Shown here: one piece after another, positions 7,364 to 17,153 of the stretch
How the letters are laid out: the number at the start of each line of letters is the position of its first letter
How positions within the stretch are numbered: position 1 is the stretch's first letter
Assembly (NCBI RefSeq): GCF_003867075.1
Contig: NZ_CP032544.1
Location: 62,001-126,000, forward strand
Origin: Tenacibaculum mesophilum
GTDB lineage: Bacteria > Bacteroidota > Bacteroidia > Flavobacteriales > Flavobacteriaceae
Length of the DNA stretch: 64,000 bases
Direction: 5' to 3'
Made by a program: the position numbers and the translations under genes
The notes under the pieces: model-generated
Database searches by the model: none
What the model was told of the DNA's origin: nothing
What the model saw: only the letters and a program-made list of their open reading frames with translations

Positions 7364-8233
7364 TTAGTTCACTCCACAACACTTTTTATACTTCACTCCA
7401 CTATCACAAGGACAAGGATCGTTTCTGGAAATATCAAGGCGTTTTAAATGCAGGTTCATGTCGTCCATATCTTGTTTAAAGATTTGCTCTAGCAACGCAT
7501 AAAGCTCAGGATGTTTTCTAGCTAATAACTTCGGACGCTCAAAAAAGTATTCACTAGCTACTGAGAAAAATTCTGCTTTGTTAGTTCCGCCATACGGATT
7601 GATATCAGAAGCGTCGTTATATATTTCTTCAATCTTTTTGTTGATTAAGTCTACCCACGGAATACTGTATTGCTTTTCTAATAATACATGCGGAACTCCG
7701 TCAATATTACCATCTAGTTTATCAATTAAATGTACAAACTCATGGATGGCAGTATTCTTTTTATCAGTTTCATTTTCAAAACCTAGATGTAAAGCAGGTT
7801 TCGATAAAACCATTTTTCCTTCTAAATATCCGTTACCTACCATTCCTAAAATTCTTCGGTTGTCTCCTTCGGTTTCAAAATGCTCGTTAAACATAGCAGG
7901 ATATAAAATGATTTCTTTGATGTTAGGATAGCGCCATTCAGGAAAATTAAAAATAGGAATTACAGCACTAGAAGCTATCAGAAGTTTGTCCGTAATCGTA
8001 ACTGTAACATCAACACCAATAACTTCATGATTTAACATGAATTCAAAAACTTTGAATTCAAACAATTCTTTTTCATCAGGAGTGAGTGCGTTGTAAAAAG
8101 CGACTTTTTTAGTTAAAATAACTTTCCATTTGTTTGGAAAAGGAGTTGTAGGTTGTTTCCACTTTGGTGTTGAGGTGCTTTTTTTGAATACAAGAAAAAT
8201 ACCTACGAGTATAATTATAGATAAATAAGTCAT
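7364..8233 (-). CDS. MtfA-like zinc peptidase with C-terminal SEC-C motif
   Basis: A 289-residue protein with an N-terminal hydrophobic anchor (YLSIIILVGIFLVF), then an M90/MtfA-type zincin domain. The zinc site is HEFVHLID with H164, E165 and H168; a downstream glutamate in AEFFSVASEYFF is the likely third ligand. The C-terminus is a complete SEC-C zinc-binding motif, RNDPCPCDSGVKYKKCCG. E. coli MtfA is a soluble peptidase that interacts with the Mlc repressor; here the membrane anchor and SEC-C tail suggest a different partner. The gene stands alone between two REP-like blocks, so it is probably monocistronic. Confidence in the peptidase fold is high, its substrate is unknown. Confidence 0.88.
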   Translation of the reverse strand: MTYLSIIILVGIFLVFKKSTSTPKWKQPTTPFPNKWKVILTKKVAFYNALTPDEKELFEFKVFEFMLNHEVIGVDVTVTITDKLLIASSAVIPIFNFPEWRYPNIKEIILYPAMFNEHFETEGDNRRILGMVGNGYLEGKMVLSKPALHLGFENETDKKNTAIHEFVHLIDKLDGNIDGVPHVLLEKQYSIPWVDLINKKIEEIYNDASDINPYGGTNKAEFFSVASEYFFERPKLLARKHPELYALLEQIFKQDMDDMNLHLKRLDISRNDPCPCDSGVKYKKCCGVN

Positions 8234-8299
8234 TTAAAATAGCATTGAGACTACTAGTAATTTTTTTTTCAAATATATAAAAATAGGGTAGAGTACAAG

Positions 8300-8655
8300 C
8301 GTCATTGCGAATGGAATGAAGCAATCTGTATATCGTGTACCGAGTAAAAGATAGCCACGTTGTTCATTTCGACTTCGCTCAATGAGCCTCCTCGCTATGA
8401 CGTTTAGGTATGGTCATTCTAATTAACTTAACGTCATTCCAAACGGATGTGAGGAATCTCATGAAGAGAGTAACTTCTATTCTCAAGATCTCTCACATTC
8501 CGCGTTGCTTCAGTTCGAGATGACGGTATGTTTCGTCATTGCGAGTAGAACGAAGCAATCTGCTAGTTGATGGAGAGATTACTTCAGTCGTAACCTCCTT
8601 CGTAATGACGTTTTATTTATAATTATTGTGAGGGAAACGAAACAATCTTCTTTAG
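8300..8655. repeat. REP-like palindromic repeat block 2
   Basis: The same three-element order as block 1: R1' 8300-8402, R2' 8431-8525, R3' 8534-8610, then a decayed start (TTGTGAGGGAAACGAAACAATC, 8622-8650) of a fourth. R1' shares the run CTGTATATCGTGTACCGAGT with R1. Because the order is the same as in 7055-7349, the two blocks appear to be duplicates on either side of the MtfA-like gene. Confidence 0.85.
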
Positions 8656-8880
8656 TAATAATATTTAAGTTTCTGTTTTTGAGTGTTTTGTAGTTTAATA
8701 TTGATTTTATTGAGTGTTTGTTAAAAATCAACTCTTTATTTTGTGTAAATGTTAAATTTTATATTGTTTTGTTGTATTGTTTGTAAATGAATTTCGAAAT
8801 GTATACATTGGCAATGAGATTTTAGTTCTATAACTTAAATCTTAATTTTATAAAGTAGTAACCTTAAATTCCCCAATAAT
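8656..8880. other. AT-rich leader region before a small gene
   Basis: No ORF of note. It is T-rich with GTATTGTTTG near 8775, an imperfect -7-like box with a 3-nt rather than 2-nt centre. It probably holds the promoter and untranslated leader of the gene at 8881. Confidence 0.3.
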
Positions 8881-9168
8881 ATGACTACAAAAACAGGTTT
8901 TATAACTGTAGCAAAAGAACAGATCAAGTTCTTAAAATTTCCAAAAGAAGAGGTGTTAAACAAAAAGAAAGCAATAGTAAATCGTATTTTAGATTTACAG
9001 CGGGCTTTGTCTTTAGGAAATTTAGAAAGAGAAAAGGTAAAAATATTTTTTATGGATGTGGATGGTTTAAAGAGAGTAGAAACAACCGTTTGGGGTATTA
9101 CTGATGCCTCGGTAATTTTAAAAGAATCTACTATTATTCCATTAGAAAGAATTGTAAGAGTTGCATAA
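8881..9168 (+). CDS. Conserved small hypothetical protein
   Basis: A 95-residue soluble protein starting MTTKTGFITVAKEQIKFLKF. The N-terminal half is lysine-rich and helical (KKKAIVNRILDLQRALSLGN); the C-terminal half alternates hydrophobic residues in short strands (KIFFMDVDGLKRVETTVWGI). It has no signal peptide or cysteines and I recognise no family. A clear terminator follows directly, and the base composition is like its neighbours, so it is probably a real, separately transcribed gene. Function unknown. Confidence 0.75.
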   Translation: MTTKTGFITVAKEQIKFLKFPKEEVLNKKKAIVNRILDLQRALSLGNLEREKVKIFFMDVDGLKRVETTVWGITDASVILKESTIIPLERIVRVA

Positions 9169-9170
9169 AT

Positions 9171-9202
9171 AAAAAAGACCTCGAAATTTCGAGGTCTTTT
9201 TT
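9171..9202. terminator. Bidirectional intrinsic terminator
   Basis: A perfect palindrome AAAAAAGACCTCGAAA / TTTCGAGGTCTTTTTT of 32 bp with A and T tails on either side. It ends the small gene on plus and gcvP on minus, which converge here. Confidence 0.9.
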
Positions 9203-9218
9203 ATAGGTGTTATATTTA

Positions 9219-12074
9219 TTAAGCTTCTGCTTCCATATAATCTTCAATAGGATTACAAGAACAAATTAAATTACGGTCACCAAAAGCATCGTCTACACGG
9301 CGTACTGAAGGCCAAAACTTATTGTCTGCAATATAATCTAAAGGAAATGCTGCTTGTTTACGAGAGTATGGTAAATCCCACTCATCAGCAGTTAACATTT
9401 CTTGCGTATGTGGTGCATTTTTAAGCGGGTTGTTAGGATTTTCTTTACTCGCTTCGGCAATCTCTTTTCTAATAGAGATTAACGCATCACAAAAACGGTC
9501 TAATTCAGCGACACCTTCCGATTCGGTTGGCTCTACCATAATTGTACCCGCTACAGGGAAAGATACCGTAGGCGCGTGGAATCCGTAGTCCATTAAACGT
9601 TTCGCAATATCAGTAACTTCAATTCCGTTTTGTTTAAACTCACGACAGTCTAAAATCATTTCGTGAGCAGCACGGTTCATTTCACCAGTATATAAAGTGC
9701 TATAATGTCCGCTTAAACGCTCTTTAATATAGTTTGCGTTTAAAATAGCGTTCTTAGTAGAGTTTGTTAACCCGTCAGCACCTAACATGGTAATGTATCC
9801 GTAAGAGATTAAACATACCAATGCAGAACCCCAAGGAGCTGCTGAAATAGCCGTAATGGCATTGTTACCACCAGTTGCTATTACAGGGTTGGTAGGCAAA
9901 AATGGAACTAATTGAGGAGCCACACAAATTGGTCCAACACCTGGTCCACCACCACCGTGAGGAATCGCAAATGTTTTATGTAGGTTTAAGTGACAAACAT
10001 CGGCACCAATAGTTGCAGGATTTGTTAATCCTACCTGTGCGTTCATGTTTGCACCATCCATATATACTTGTCCACCATTATCGTGAATAATTTGCGTAAT
10101 TTCTTTAATAGCCTTTTCAAATACTCCGTGAGTAGATGGGTAGGTTACCATTAAAGCAGCTAAATTATCAGCGTGTTTTTCAGCTTTAGCACGTAAATCT
10201 TCTACATCGATGTTTCCTCTTTCGTCAGTTTTGGTAACCACCACTTTCATACCCGCCATAACAGCAGATGCAGGGTTCGTTCCGTGAGCAGATGCAGGAA
10301 TTAAACAGATGTTTCTGTGGGTATCTCCATTTGCTTCGTGATAGGCTCTAATAGTCATTAATCCGGCAAATTCACCTTGCGCACCAGAGTTAGGTTGTAA
10401 AGAAGTACCTGCAAAACCAGTAATCACATTTAATTGGTTTTCAAGGTTGCTTAACATGATTTGGTATCCTTCCGCTTGGTTTAATGGAGCAAATGGGTGA
10501 ATATTTCCCCATTGAGGATTACTCAATGGTAACATTTCAGAAGCAGCATTTAACTTCATGGTACAAGACCCTAAAGAAATCATTGAGTGATTTAATGCTA
10601 AATCTTTACGTTCTAATTTTTTGATATAACGCATCATATCAGTTTCTGATTGATACGTGTTAAATATTTCGTTATCTAAGAAAGAAGTAGCTCTTTTTAC
10701 GTCTGCAGGAATTACATCTGTTGAAGTAAATTCAGTAACTAAAATATCTTTGATATTGAATGCTTGTTCAAAACAATCAACAATTTCATTGATTTCCTTT
10801 AAACCTACTGTTTCGTTTACAGAGATTGAAACATGCTCTGCATCGATGTAGTTAAAGTTGATTCCGTTTGCTTCTGCTACTGGACGTAACTTGTCAGCTT
10901 CAACTTCCACTAAAATAGTATCGAAATAAGCACTGTTTTTTTGTTTGAAACCTAAATCGTTTAAGGCTTTTGCTAGGGTTGTAGTGCTTGTGTGTACACG
11001 ATCTGCAATGTATTGCAAACCATCTTTACCGTGGTATACAGCATACATACCAGCCATAACCGCTAATAATACCTGTGCAGTACAAATGTTTGAAGTTGCT
11101 TTTTCACGTTTAATGTGTTGCTCACGCGTTTGTAATGCCATACGTAACGCACGACCACCATCAACATCTTTGGTAACTCCAATAATACGACCAGGTATAC
11201 TACGCTTGTAAGCTTCTTTAGTAGCAAAATATCCAGCGTGAGGTCCTCCATATCCTAAAGGAATACCAAAACGTTGTGTAGTACCTACGACAACGTCAGC
11301 ACCAAATTCAGCAGGAGCTTTTAACTTTACTAATGATAAAATATCAGCAGCAACCGCTACTTTGATATTATTTGCGTTACAGTTAGCAACGAAATCGGTA
11401 TAATCATATACTTGTCCGTGCTTACCAGGATATTGTACGATAGCGCCAAAGAACTCTTCTGAAAAATCAAATTCTTCGTGGTTACCAACAACTAATTCAA
11501 TTCCGATAGGAATAGCACGTGTTTGTAATACCGATAAGGTTTGTGGTAAAATTTCTTCTGAAACAAAGAACTTGTTTACGCTTGCTTTTTTTTGTGCTCT
11601 TTCACGAACATCAAATAATAAAGCCATGGCTTCTGCAGCTGCAGTACTTTCATCTAATAATGAAGCGTTAGCTAATTCCATTCCTGTTAAATCACAAATC
11701 ATAGTTTGGTAATTTAACAAGGCTTCTAAACGTCCTTGTGCTATTTCAGCTTGGTAAGGGGTATACGCAGTATACCATCCTGGGTTTTCTAAAATATTAC
11801 GTTGGATAACACTAGGTAAAATAGCTTCGTGATATCCTAAACCTATATAGCTTTTAAAAACTTTGTTTTTTGCACCTAATTCGTTAATGTGATTTAGGTA
11901 TTCATATTCGCTCATTGCAGGGGCTAAATCAAGCTCTTTTTGTAAACGAATATCGTCGGGAATAGTTTCATAAATCAATTGGTCTAAATTCTCAATGCCA
12001 ATTGTTTGAAGCATTTGATCCTGATCTTTAACACGAGGACCTATATGCCTAAGTTGAAATGAATTTGTGTTCAT
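9219..12074 (-). CDS. gcvP: Glycine dehydrogenase (decarboxylating), P-protein
   Basis: A 951-residue single-chain P-protein of the glycine cleavage system, which decarboxylates glycine and passes the aminomethyl group to lipoylated H-protein. The PLP lysine is K700 in [18 protein letters not shown], with the glycine-rich loop following. Other family landmarks are FIGLGYHE-type [19 protein letters not shown] near residue 80, and [12 protein letters not shown] and [17 protein letters not shown] near 520-555. The length equals that of fused (alpha plus beta) P-proteins. Other gcv genes are not in the window. The ATG at 12074 gives the usual short N-terminus ending LRHIGPR. It is transcribed alone, from a likely promoter at 12100. 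Confidence 0.97.
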   Translation of the reverse strand: MNTNSFQLRHIGPRVKDQDQMLQTIGIENLDQLIYETIPDDIRLQKELDLAPAMSEYEYLNHINELGAKNKVFKSYIGLGYHEAILPSVIQRNILENPGWYTAYTPYQAEIAQGRLEALLNYQTMICDLTGMELANASLLDESTAAAEAMALLFDVRERAQKKASVNKFFVSEEILPQTLSVLQTRAIPIGIELVVGNHEEFDFSEEFFGAIVQYPGKHGQVYDYTDFVANCNANNIKVAVAADILSLVKLKAPAEFGADVVVGTTQRFGIPLGYGGPHAGYFATKEAYKRSIPGRIIGVTKDVDGGRALRMALQTREQHIKREKATSNICTAQVLLAVMAGMYAVYHGKDGLQYIADRVHTSTTTLAKALNDLGFKQKNSAYFDTILVEVEADKLRPVAEANGINFNYIDAEHVSISVNETVGLKEINEIVDCFEQAFNIKDILVTEFTSTDVIPADVKRATSFLDNEIFNTYQSETDMMRYIKKLERKDLALNHSMISLGSCTMKLNAASEMLPLSNPQWGNIHPFAPLNQAEGYQIMLSNLENQLNVITGFAGTSLQPNSGAQGEFAGLMTIRAYHEANGDTHRNICLIPASAHGTNPASAVMAGMKVVVTKTDERGNIDVEDLRAKAEKHADNLAALMVTYPSTHGVFEKAIKEITQIIHDNGGQVYMDGANMNAQVGLTNPATIGADVCHLNLHKTFAIPHGGGGPGVGPICVAPQLVPFLPTNPVIATGGNNAITAISAAPWGSALVCLISYGYITMLGADGLTNSTKNAILNANYIKERLSGHYSTLYTGEMNRAAHEMILDCREFKQNGIEVTDIAKRLMDYGFHAPTVSFPVAGTIMVEPTESEGVAELDRFCDALISIRKEIAEASKENPNNPLKNAPHTQEMLTADEWDLPYSRKQAAFPLDYIADNKFWPSVRRVDDAFGDRNLICSCNPIEDYMEAEA

Positions 12075-12099
12075 TATTGTGTTGTTGTTTTTCGTGCCT

Positions 12100-12107
12100 C
12101 AAAAATA
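12100..12107 (-). promoter_or_regulatory. Probable -7 promoter box for gcvP
   Basis: On the minus strand TATTTTTG matches the Bacteroidota -7 consensus TAnnTTTG and lies 26 bp upstream of the gcvP ATG. No good TTTG -33 box was seen, so it is tentative. Confidence 0.4.
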
Positions 12108-12193
12108 GTGAAATTGGTTGATTTGATACTACATATTTTTTTGTTAAAAACAATATTTTATTAACCAAAACAGCTGGTTATAAACAGAAAAGT

Positions 12194-12201
12194 TATTTTT
12201 G
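12194..12201 (+). promoter_or_regulatory. -7-like box unusually close to the start codon
   Basis: TATTTTTG is a perfect match to TAnnTTTG and ends 4 bp before the ATG at 12206. If active, transcription would begin at or just inside the start codon, giving a leaderless mRNA. Confidence 0.35.
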
Positions 12202-12205
12202 TTAG

Positions 12206-13015
12206 ATGAACCTTTTTAAAAAAGTACTTGATTTTTATATAAATTCTAGTATCCATGTAGCCTTATCGGTGATTTCTTTGTTTATAATTACGGAATTATA
12301 CTTTGGTTTTTCGTATGATGAATCACTCGGTTTTTTTGTGTTTTTTGCCACAATTACTGGGTATAATTTTGTTAAATATGCAGGAGTAGCGAAACTCCAT
12401 CATCGAAGTTTGACTAAAAACTTGCAAATCATTCAAATATTTTCGTTGATTTGTTTCTTGCTAATGTGTTATTATGCATGGTTACTACCTTTAAGAACTT
12501 TATTGTTTTTCGTGCCTTTAGGGGTTTTAACTTTTTTATATGCAGTACCTTTTTTAAGTGGATTTCAAAAAAACTTACGAAGTGTTGGCTATTTAAAAAT
12601 AATAGTAGTGGCCTTGGTATGGGCAGTAACTACGGTGTTATTGCCAATATATGCTAGTGAAATTTCTTTCACAACTGAGGTTTACTTGTGTGTAATACAG
12701 CGTTTTTTGTTGGTAATAATATTAATCCTTCCTTTTGATATTAGAGATGTGCAATACGATGCTATTTCTTTACAAACAATTCCTAAAAAAATAGGTTTAG
12801 AAAACACTAAAAAGTTTGGGGTTGTTTTGCTTGGGGTGTGTTTGGTGTTGGAGTTTATGATTAGTCCGAATACTCAATACCGTACAGCTTTTTTATTGGT
12901 GTTTTCCGTATTGTTAATTTTATTGATGAGAGCAAGAGTAAATCAGTCTAAATACTACAGTTCTTTTTGGGTTGAGGCAATTCCCATTTTTTGGTTGTTA
13001 TTTTTGTTAGTTTAA
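12206..13015 (+). CDS. UbiA-like prenyltransferase-family membrane protein
   Basis: About 269 residues with eight or so hydrophobic helices. Helix-loop LPFDIRDVQYD followed by SLQTIPKKIG matches the second aspartate motif of UbiA prenyltransferases (DxRDxxxD..T(L/I)P). The first UbiA motif, NDxxDxxxD, would be expected in the second helix-loop, but the sequence there is TGYNFVKYAGVAKLHH with no aspartates. It may therefore bind an isoprenoid-like substrate without prenyl transfer, or act differently. A TATTTTTG box lies only 4 bp upstream of the ATG. Location between gcvP and serAB gives no clear hint on function. Confidence 0.65.
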   Translation: MNLFKKVLDFYINSSIHVALSVISLFIITELYFGFSYDESLGFFVFFATITGYNFVKYAGVAKLHHRSLTKNLQIIQIFSLICFLLMCYYAWLLPLRTLLFFVPLGVLTFLYAVPFLSGFQKNLRSVGYLKIIVVALVWAVTTVLLPIYASEISFTTEVYLCVIQRFLLVIILILPFDIRDVQYDAISLQTIPKKIGLENTKKFGVVLLGVCLVLEFMISPNTQYRTAFLLVFSVLLILLMRARVNQSKYYSSFWVEAIPIFWLLFLLV

Positions 13016-13184
13016 GATTGAAGCTTTTAGCAGGTATTGAAACTTGAAAAGTAATAGCTTGTAAGCAGCGTGTTTTTTATAGTTAAAAACTGAAACTAAA
13101 GGGTTTTGTAATATGTGTTTTTAAGAAAACCTTTGTACATTCGTTGGCTTAACAACACAACAACAAAAACACAAATTAAGTAAC

Positions 13185-15077
13185 ATGAATTTAGTAAAAC
13201 GAAATTTCGTTTTCGATTTCGATAGTACACTTACCAGTGTGGAAGCATTAGATGTTTTAGCCGAAATCACCTTAAATGGGAGTCCGAAAAAAGATGAGAT
13301 TATTCAAGAGGTAATCCATATCACTAATCAAGGAGTTGATGGAGATATTTCTTTTACTGAGTCCTTAGAAAAACGTATTCAGTTATTAAGTGCAAAAAAG
13401 TCTGATTTACCTTTATTAATAGAGGAGCTAAAGCAAAAAGTATCTCCTTCTATAGAGAGAAATAAAGAGTTTTTTGAAAGTTTTTCTGATGATATTTATG
13501 TGATTTCAGCAGGCTTTAAAGAATTTATCGACCCAATCGTTGCCGAGTATAACATTCCGTCGGAAAGAGTATTCGCAAATACTTTTGAGTTTGACAAAGA
13601 TGGAGTTATTGTTGGATTTGATACCCAAAATCCATTATCTAAGCACAACGGAAAGATAGATTGTTTAAAATCCTTAAATTTAGAAGGTGAAGTACAAGTA
13701 ATTGGAGATGGCTATAGTGATGCTGTAACTAAAGAAGCTGGTGTTGCTGATACTTTTTTTGCTTATACAGAAAATGTGTCGAGAGATAAGACAATCGCAA
13801 ATGCCGACCATATTACCCCAAATTTAGATGAATTTTTATACGTTAACAAATTGCCTAGAAACCTATCATACCCAAAGAACAGAATTAAAATATTATTATT
13901 AGAAAACGTGCACCCTGATGCTTTTACAAAGTTGACAGGTGATGGATTTTCTGTAGAAACTGTTTCAAGAAGTTTATCGGAAGATGAATTGATTGAAAAA
14001 TTAAAAGATGTTCATGTGTTAGGAATCCGTTCTAAAACACAAGTAACTCGTAAAGTAATTGAAGCTGCTGAAAAGTTAATGGTGGTTTCTGCTTTTTGTA
14101 TTGGAACGAAGCAAATCGATTTAGAAGCATGTAAAGAAAATGGAGTAGTAGTTTTTAATGCACCATATAGTAACACTCGTTCGGTAGTAGAATTAGCAAT
14201 TGGAGAAATCATTATGTTGATGCGTAGTGTGTTTCAAAGAAGTACAGAAATTCACAACGGTCAATGGAATAAAACAGCACAAGGTTCAAGAGAGGTGCGT
14301 GGTAAAAAGTTAGGAATTGTTGGATACGGAAACATAGGAAAACAATTATCTGTATTGGCAGAAGCTTTAGGAATGGACGTGTACTATTATGATGTTGAAG
14401 ATAAATTAGCTTTAGGGAACGCAACAAGATTAGATACATTAAAAGAGTTGTTGAATATTTCTGATGTGGTAACCTTGCATGTAGATGATAATTCAGCAAA
14501 CAAAAACTATATAGGAAAGGAAGAGTTAGCTGAAATGAAAGATGGAGCGCATTTGGTAAACCTTTCTCGCGGATTTGTAGTAGATATTGAAGCATTGGTG
14601 GATGCGTTGAAATCAGGTAAACTTGCAGGTGCTGCTGTAGATGTGTATCCTGAAGAGCCAAGAAAAAATGGTGAGTTTTATACTGAGTTAAAAGGATTAG
14701 ATAATGTGATTTTAACTCCACATGTGGGAGGTAGTACAGAAGAAGCTCAAAGAGATATTGCTGATTTTGTTCCGAACAAAATTATGGCGTATATCAATTC
14801 AGGGAATACGGTTGATGCGGTTAATTTCCCAAATATTCGTTTACCTAAGCATAAAAATGCACATCGTTTTTTACATATTCATAAAAATGTACCTGGAATA
14901 ATGGCAAAGATTAATAAGGTATTAGCAAAATATGAATTGAATATTACAGGACAATATCTTTCTACAGATGAAAAAGTAGGGTATGTAATTACTGATGTTG
15001 ATAAAGAATATAATCAAGAAGTAATAACAAAGCTTAAAAAAGTTGAAGGAACAATTAAATTTAGAGTACTGTATTAA
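13185..15077 (+). CDS. Fused phosphoserine phosphatase (SerB-like) and phosphoglycerate dehydrogenase (SerA)
   Basis: A 630-residue two-enzyme fusion. Residues 1-220 are a HAD phosphatase of SerB type: motif I DFDSTLTS with D11 and D13, motif II in VISAGF, and motif IV GDGYSDA. Residues from about 235 are a D-3-phosphoglycerate dehydrogenase: NAD-binding GIVGYGNIGKQL, catalytic region FNAPYSNTRSVVELAIGE, LVNLSRGFVVD, and TPHVGGSTEEAQ. The last 80 residues form an ACT-like domain (NVPGIMAKINKVLAKYELNI). It would perform the first and last steps of serine synthesis; the middle aminotransferase SerC is not in the window. A TACATTCG near 13137 resembles a -7 box. The fusion is known from flavobacterial genomes to my recollection. 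Confidence 0.9.
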   Translation: MNLVKRNFVFDFDSTLTSVEALDVLAEITLNGSPKKDEIIQEVIHITNQGVDGDISFTESLEKRIQLLSAKKSDLPLLIEELKQKVSPSIERNKEFFESFSDDIYVISAGFKEFIDPIVAEYNIPSERVFANTFEFDKDGVIVGFDTQNPLSKHNGKIDCLKSLNLEGEVQVIGDGYSDAVTKEAGVADTFFAYTENVSRDKTIANADHITPNLDEFLYVNKLPRNLSYPKNRIKILLLENVHPDAFTKLTGDGFSVETVSRSLSEDELIEKLKDVHVLGIRSKTQVTRKVIEAAEKLMVVSAFCIGTKQIDLEACKENGVVVFNAPYSNTRSVVELAIGEIIMLMRSVFQRSTEIHNGQWNKTAQGSREVRGKKLGIVGYGNIGKQLSVLAEALGMDVYYYDVEDKLALGNATRLDTLKELLNISDVVTLHVDDNSANKNYIGKEELAEMKDGAHLVNLSRGFVVDIEALVDALKSGKLAGAAVDVYPEEPRKNGEFYTELKGLDNVILTPHVGGSTEEAQRDIADFVPNKIMAYINSGNTVDAVNFPNIRLPKHKNAHRFLHIHKNVPGIMAKINKVLAKYELNITGQYLSTDEKVGYVITDVDKEYNQEVITKLKKVEGTIKFRVLY

Positions 15078-15146
15078 AAACGTATTCTATGTAATTTTTA
15101 CTATTCGAGGTTTGCAGTAAAATGTAGACCTTGTTTTTGTTTATAG

Positions 15147-15599
15147 TTATTTCTTTAAGGTGGAAAAGTAAACCCAAGCAATAAAAAAGAGTTGTAATGG
15201 GATTCTAAACCACAAATAAGAAAGTCCTTTTCCGTTATAAGTTCCCGTTTGATAATTCAAGTTTTCTAAACTAGCTTTTATGTTTGCAGGGACCATAAGT
15301 AGTAAGAAAAAGATAAGAATCCAAGCAGTTGTTTTCTGGTAAACAGGTAATAATAAGCCTATAGCTAATATAATTTCTAAAATTCCTGTTGCTAATACTA
15401 AAGTTGGCTTTAAAGGAATAAAGTTTGGAATCATTTTACTCATGCCATCAGTAAATAGAAAATGCCCTAATGCAGTAAACAATAGCATAGTGCACATGGC
15501 TATTCTGGCAGAAATCAGGTAGTTAATGTTTTTTGAAATAAGTCTTTGTATTCCTATAGAAACTATAAAAGTTAGAAGTAAAATAAATAATGGTTTCAT
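15147..15599 (-). CDS. DoxX-family membrane protein
   Basis: A 150-residue protein with four hydrophobic helices typical of DoxX-like proteins: MKPLFILLLTFIVSIGI, ARIAMCTMLLFTALGHFLF, LVLATGILEIILAIGLLLPV and a C-terminal helix FRIPLQLFFIAWVYF. The LEIILAIGLLLP segment is the most recognisable. Membrane-bound, probably redox or quinone-associated by family analogy. It is the last of three minus-strand genes after IclR and Crp/Fnr, 59 bp behind the latter. Confidence 0.75.
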   Translation of the reverse strand: MKPLFILLLTFIVSIGIQRLISKNINYLISARIAMCTMLLFTALGHFLFTDGMSKMIPNFIPLKPTLVLATGILEIILAIGLLLPVYQKTTAWILIFFLLLMVPANIKASLENLNYQTGTYNGKGLSYLWFRIPLQLFFIAWVYFSTLKK

Positions 15600-15658
15600 T
15601 GCCTAAAAAGTTTTATCCAAAATTGAAGAAACTTTAAGAAGGAGTCAATGAACTTGGG

Positions 15659-16225
15659 TTAATAAATTCGTTTTCTAATTCTACTCAGTGCTTGTGGAGT
15701 TATTCCAATATAAGATGCTATGTATTTTAATGGAATGTGTTGGATTAATTCAGGCCTTTCTTGAAAAAGGTTGAGGTATCTTTCTTCAGGTGTATTGTTT
15801 AAAAGAGAAAGTTCTCGTTTCGATTTTAGTAAAAATAAATTCTCCGCGTTTTTCCTTCCTACTTCATTGCCAATGGAGGTGTTTTGATAAATGTCTTCTA
15901 AATCATTAAAAGATAATCTCCATAAAATAGTAGGGGTTAACGTTTCAATACTATATTCAGAAGGAGTTTGTGCTAAAAAAGAGTCATAAGCACTGATAAA
16001 GCTGTTTTTAAAAACAAAACCAAATGTTACATCATTTTCAATTTTAGGAATGAATAACCTTAAAATTCCTGTTTCAACAAAAGAAAGATAGTTTTCAGTG
16101 GTTCCTTTGGTTAATACAATTTCTTTCTTCTGAAGTGTCACTTTTTGGAGTTTAGAGCAAAAATAGTTTGAATCCTTTTCAGAGATGTCAGCAAAAGATT
16201 GCAAGAGTGTTTTTATTTGTTCCAT
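15659..16225 (-). CDS. Crp/Fnr-family transcriptional regulator
   Basis: About 188 residues from ATG 16225 ([15 protein letters not shown]); an upstream TTG would overlap the IclR gene. Residues 20-110 are a cyclic-nucleotide-binding fold ([20 protein letters not shown]). The C-terminus is a winged helix with recognition helix [19 protein letters not shown]. The helices before it ([20 protein letters not shown]) are standard for flavobacterial Crp/Fnr proteins. No cysteine cluster is seen, so it does not look like an Fe-S Fnr. It follows IclR by only 4 bp and probably shares its transcript. Confidence 0.87.
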   Translation of the reverse strand: MEQIKTLLQSFADISEKDSNYFCSKLQKVTLQKKEIVLTKGTTENYLSFVETGILRLFIPKIENDVTFGFVFKNSFISAYDSFLAQTPSEYSIETLTPTILWRLSFNDLEDIYQNTSIGNEVGRKNAENLFLLKSKRELSLLNNTPEERYLNLFQERPELIQHIPLKYIASYIGITPQALSRIRKRIY

Positions 16226-16229
16226 AATT

Positions 16230-17006
16230 TTATAAACTATCAAAGTCACTTAAATTCTGTTCTATGATATTGGCTCCTTTCTGTAAAATTTGAATATAAC
16301 TTGTTACGTTCTCCATTTTAAACCTACTTAAAGGTCCAGAAGCACTGATTCCAGCAATCACTTTTCCTTTGTTATTATAAATTGGAATAGCAATACATAC
16401 CAAGCCTAATTCTGATTCTTCTATGTCTAATGCAAATTTTTGTTGTTGAATTAGTAGTAATTCTTCTTTGAATTTTGAAATAGAGGTGATGGTGTTTTTG
16501 GTAAAAGGTCTTAGAGTAACCGAATCTAGAAAGTATTCTTGTGCTTCTGGTGAAGCAAAAGCTAGTAATAATTTTCCAATAGCACTTCCATTAATGGGAG
16601 CATAAGAACCTATAGAAGTACTTATTTTTAGTCCTTGTAAACTATCAGCTTTATTAATGTGTAGCACTTGCTGTTCTTTTAAAATGCCCAATAAAACCGT
16701 TTCTTGAATTTCTAAAGCTACCTTTTGTATAGGTTCATTAGTTAAATTTCTTAGTGATTTATATATAGAAACACGATTGCCCAACTCAAATAACTTGCTC
16801 CCTAGCTGGTATTTTTCATTCTCGTTTTGCAGTACAACATTCAACGAAACTAAAGTACTTAGTAATCGGTATACCGTACTCTTGTTATAGCCAGTTTTAG
16901 CAGCCAGTTCTCTAACGCCCCATTCTTTTTTGTCATTGCTAAAAGCATCTAAAACAGCAAACGCTTTGATGATAGATTGGTTTAAATTTTTAGAACCTGT
17001 ATTCAT
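16230..17006 (-). CDS. IclR-family regulator, probable controller of the kynurenine genes
   Basis: About 258 residues from ATG 17006 ([20 protein letters not shown]); a longer in-frame start is not supported. The N-terminal winged helix reads [24 protein letters not shown], and the C-terminal half is the IclR effector-binding domain ([43 protein letters not shown], cut here into short parts of the motif). IclR proteins usually control neighbouring catabolic operons; this one is divergent from kynU, with a palindrome-like operator candidate between the two. The following genes (Crp/Fnr, DoxX) are in the same direction, 4 and 59 bp apart. Confidence 0.9.
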   Translation of the reverse strand: MNTGSKNLNQSIIKAFAVLDAFSNDKKEWGVRELAAKTGYNKSTVYRLLSTLVSLNVVLQNENEKYQLGSKLFELGNRVSIYKSLRNLTNEPIQKVALEIQETVLLGILKEQQVLHINKADSLQGLKISTSIGSYAPINGSAIGKLLLAFASPEAQEYFLDSVTLRPFTKNTITSISKFKEELLLIQQQKFALDIEESELGLVCIAIPIYNNKGKVIAGISASGPLSRFKMENVTSYIQILQKGANIIEQNLSDFDSL

Positions 17007-17060
17007 TTTCTTAAAAAAATATTGACTAATATAATAAAAATGGGTAAGTTTATAAAACAC

Positions 17061-17118
17061 CGTTTTAACATGTGAAACGCTTTAAGTTTTATTTTGAGAT
17101 TAAAATAAAGTATCTTTA
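17061..17118 (+). promoter_or_regulatory. Candidate IclR operator and kynU promoter
   Basis: CGTTTTAACATGTGAAACG (17061-17079) is a near-palindrome centred on ACATGT, a plausible dimer site for an IclR regulator. TATCTTTA (17111-17118) matches TAnnTTTG at seven of eight positions and lies 36 bp before the kynU ATG. TTTG at 17093 is too close (14 bp) for a standard -33. Function is inferred. Confidence 0.35.
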
Positions 17119-17153
17119 GTGTTTTGAAATGGTTTTTAGAAATAAAGATAAGT

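Noticed and set aside
14012..14721. Two minus-strand ORFs inside the serAB gene
   Set aside because: Shadows of the fused enzyme with no family similarity.
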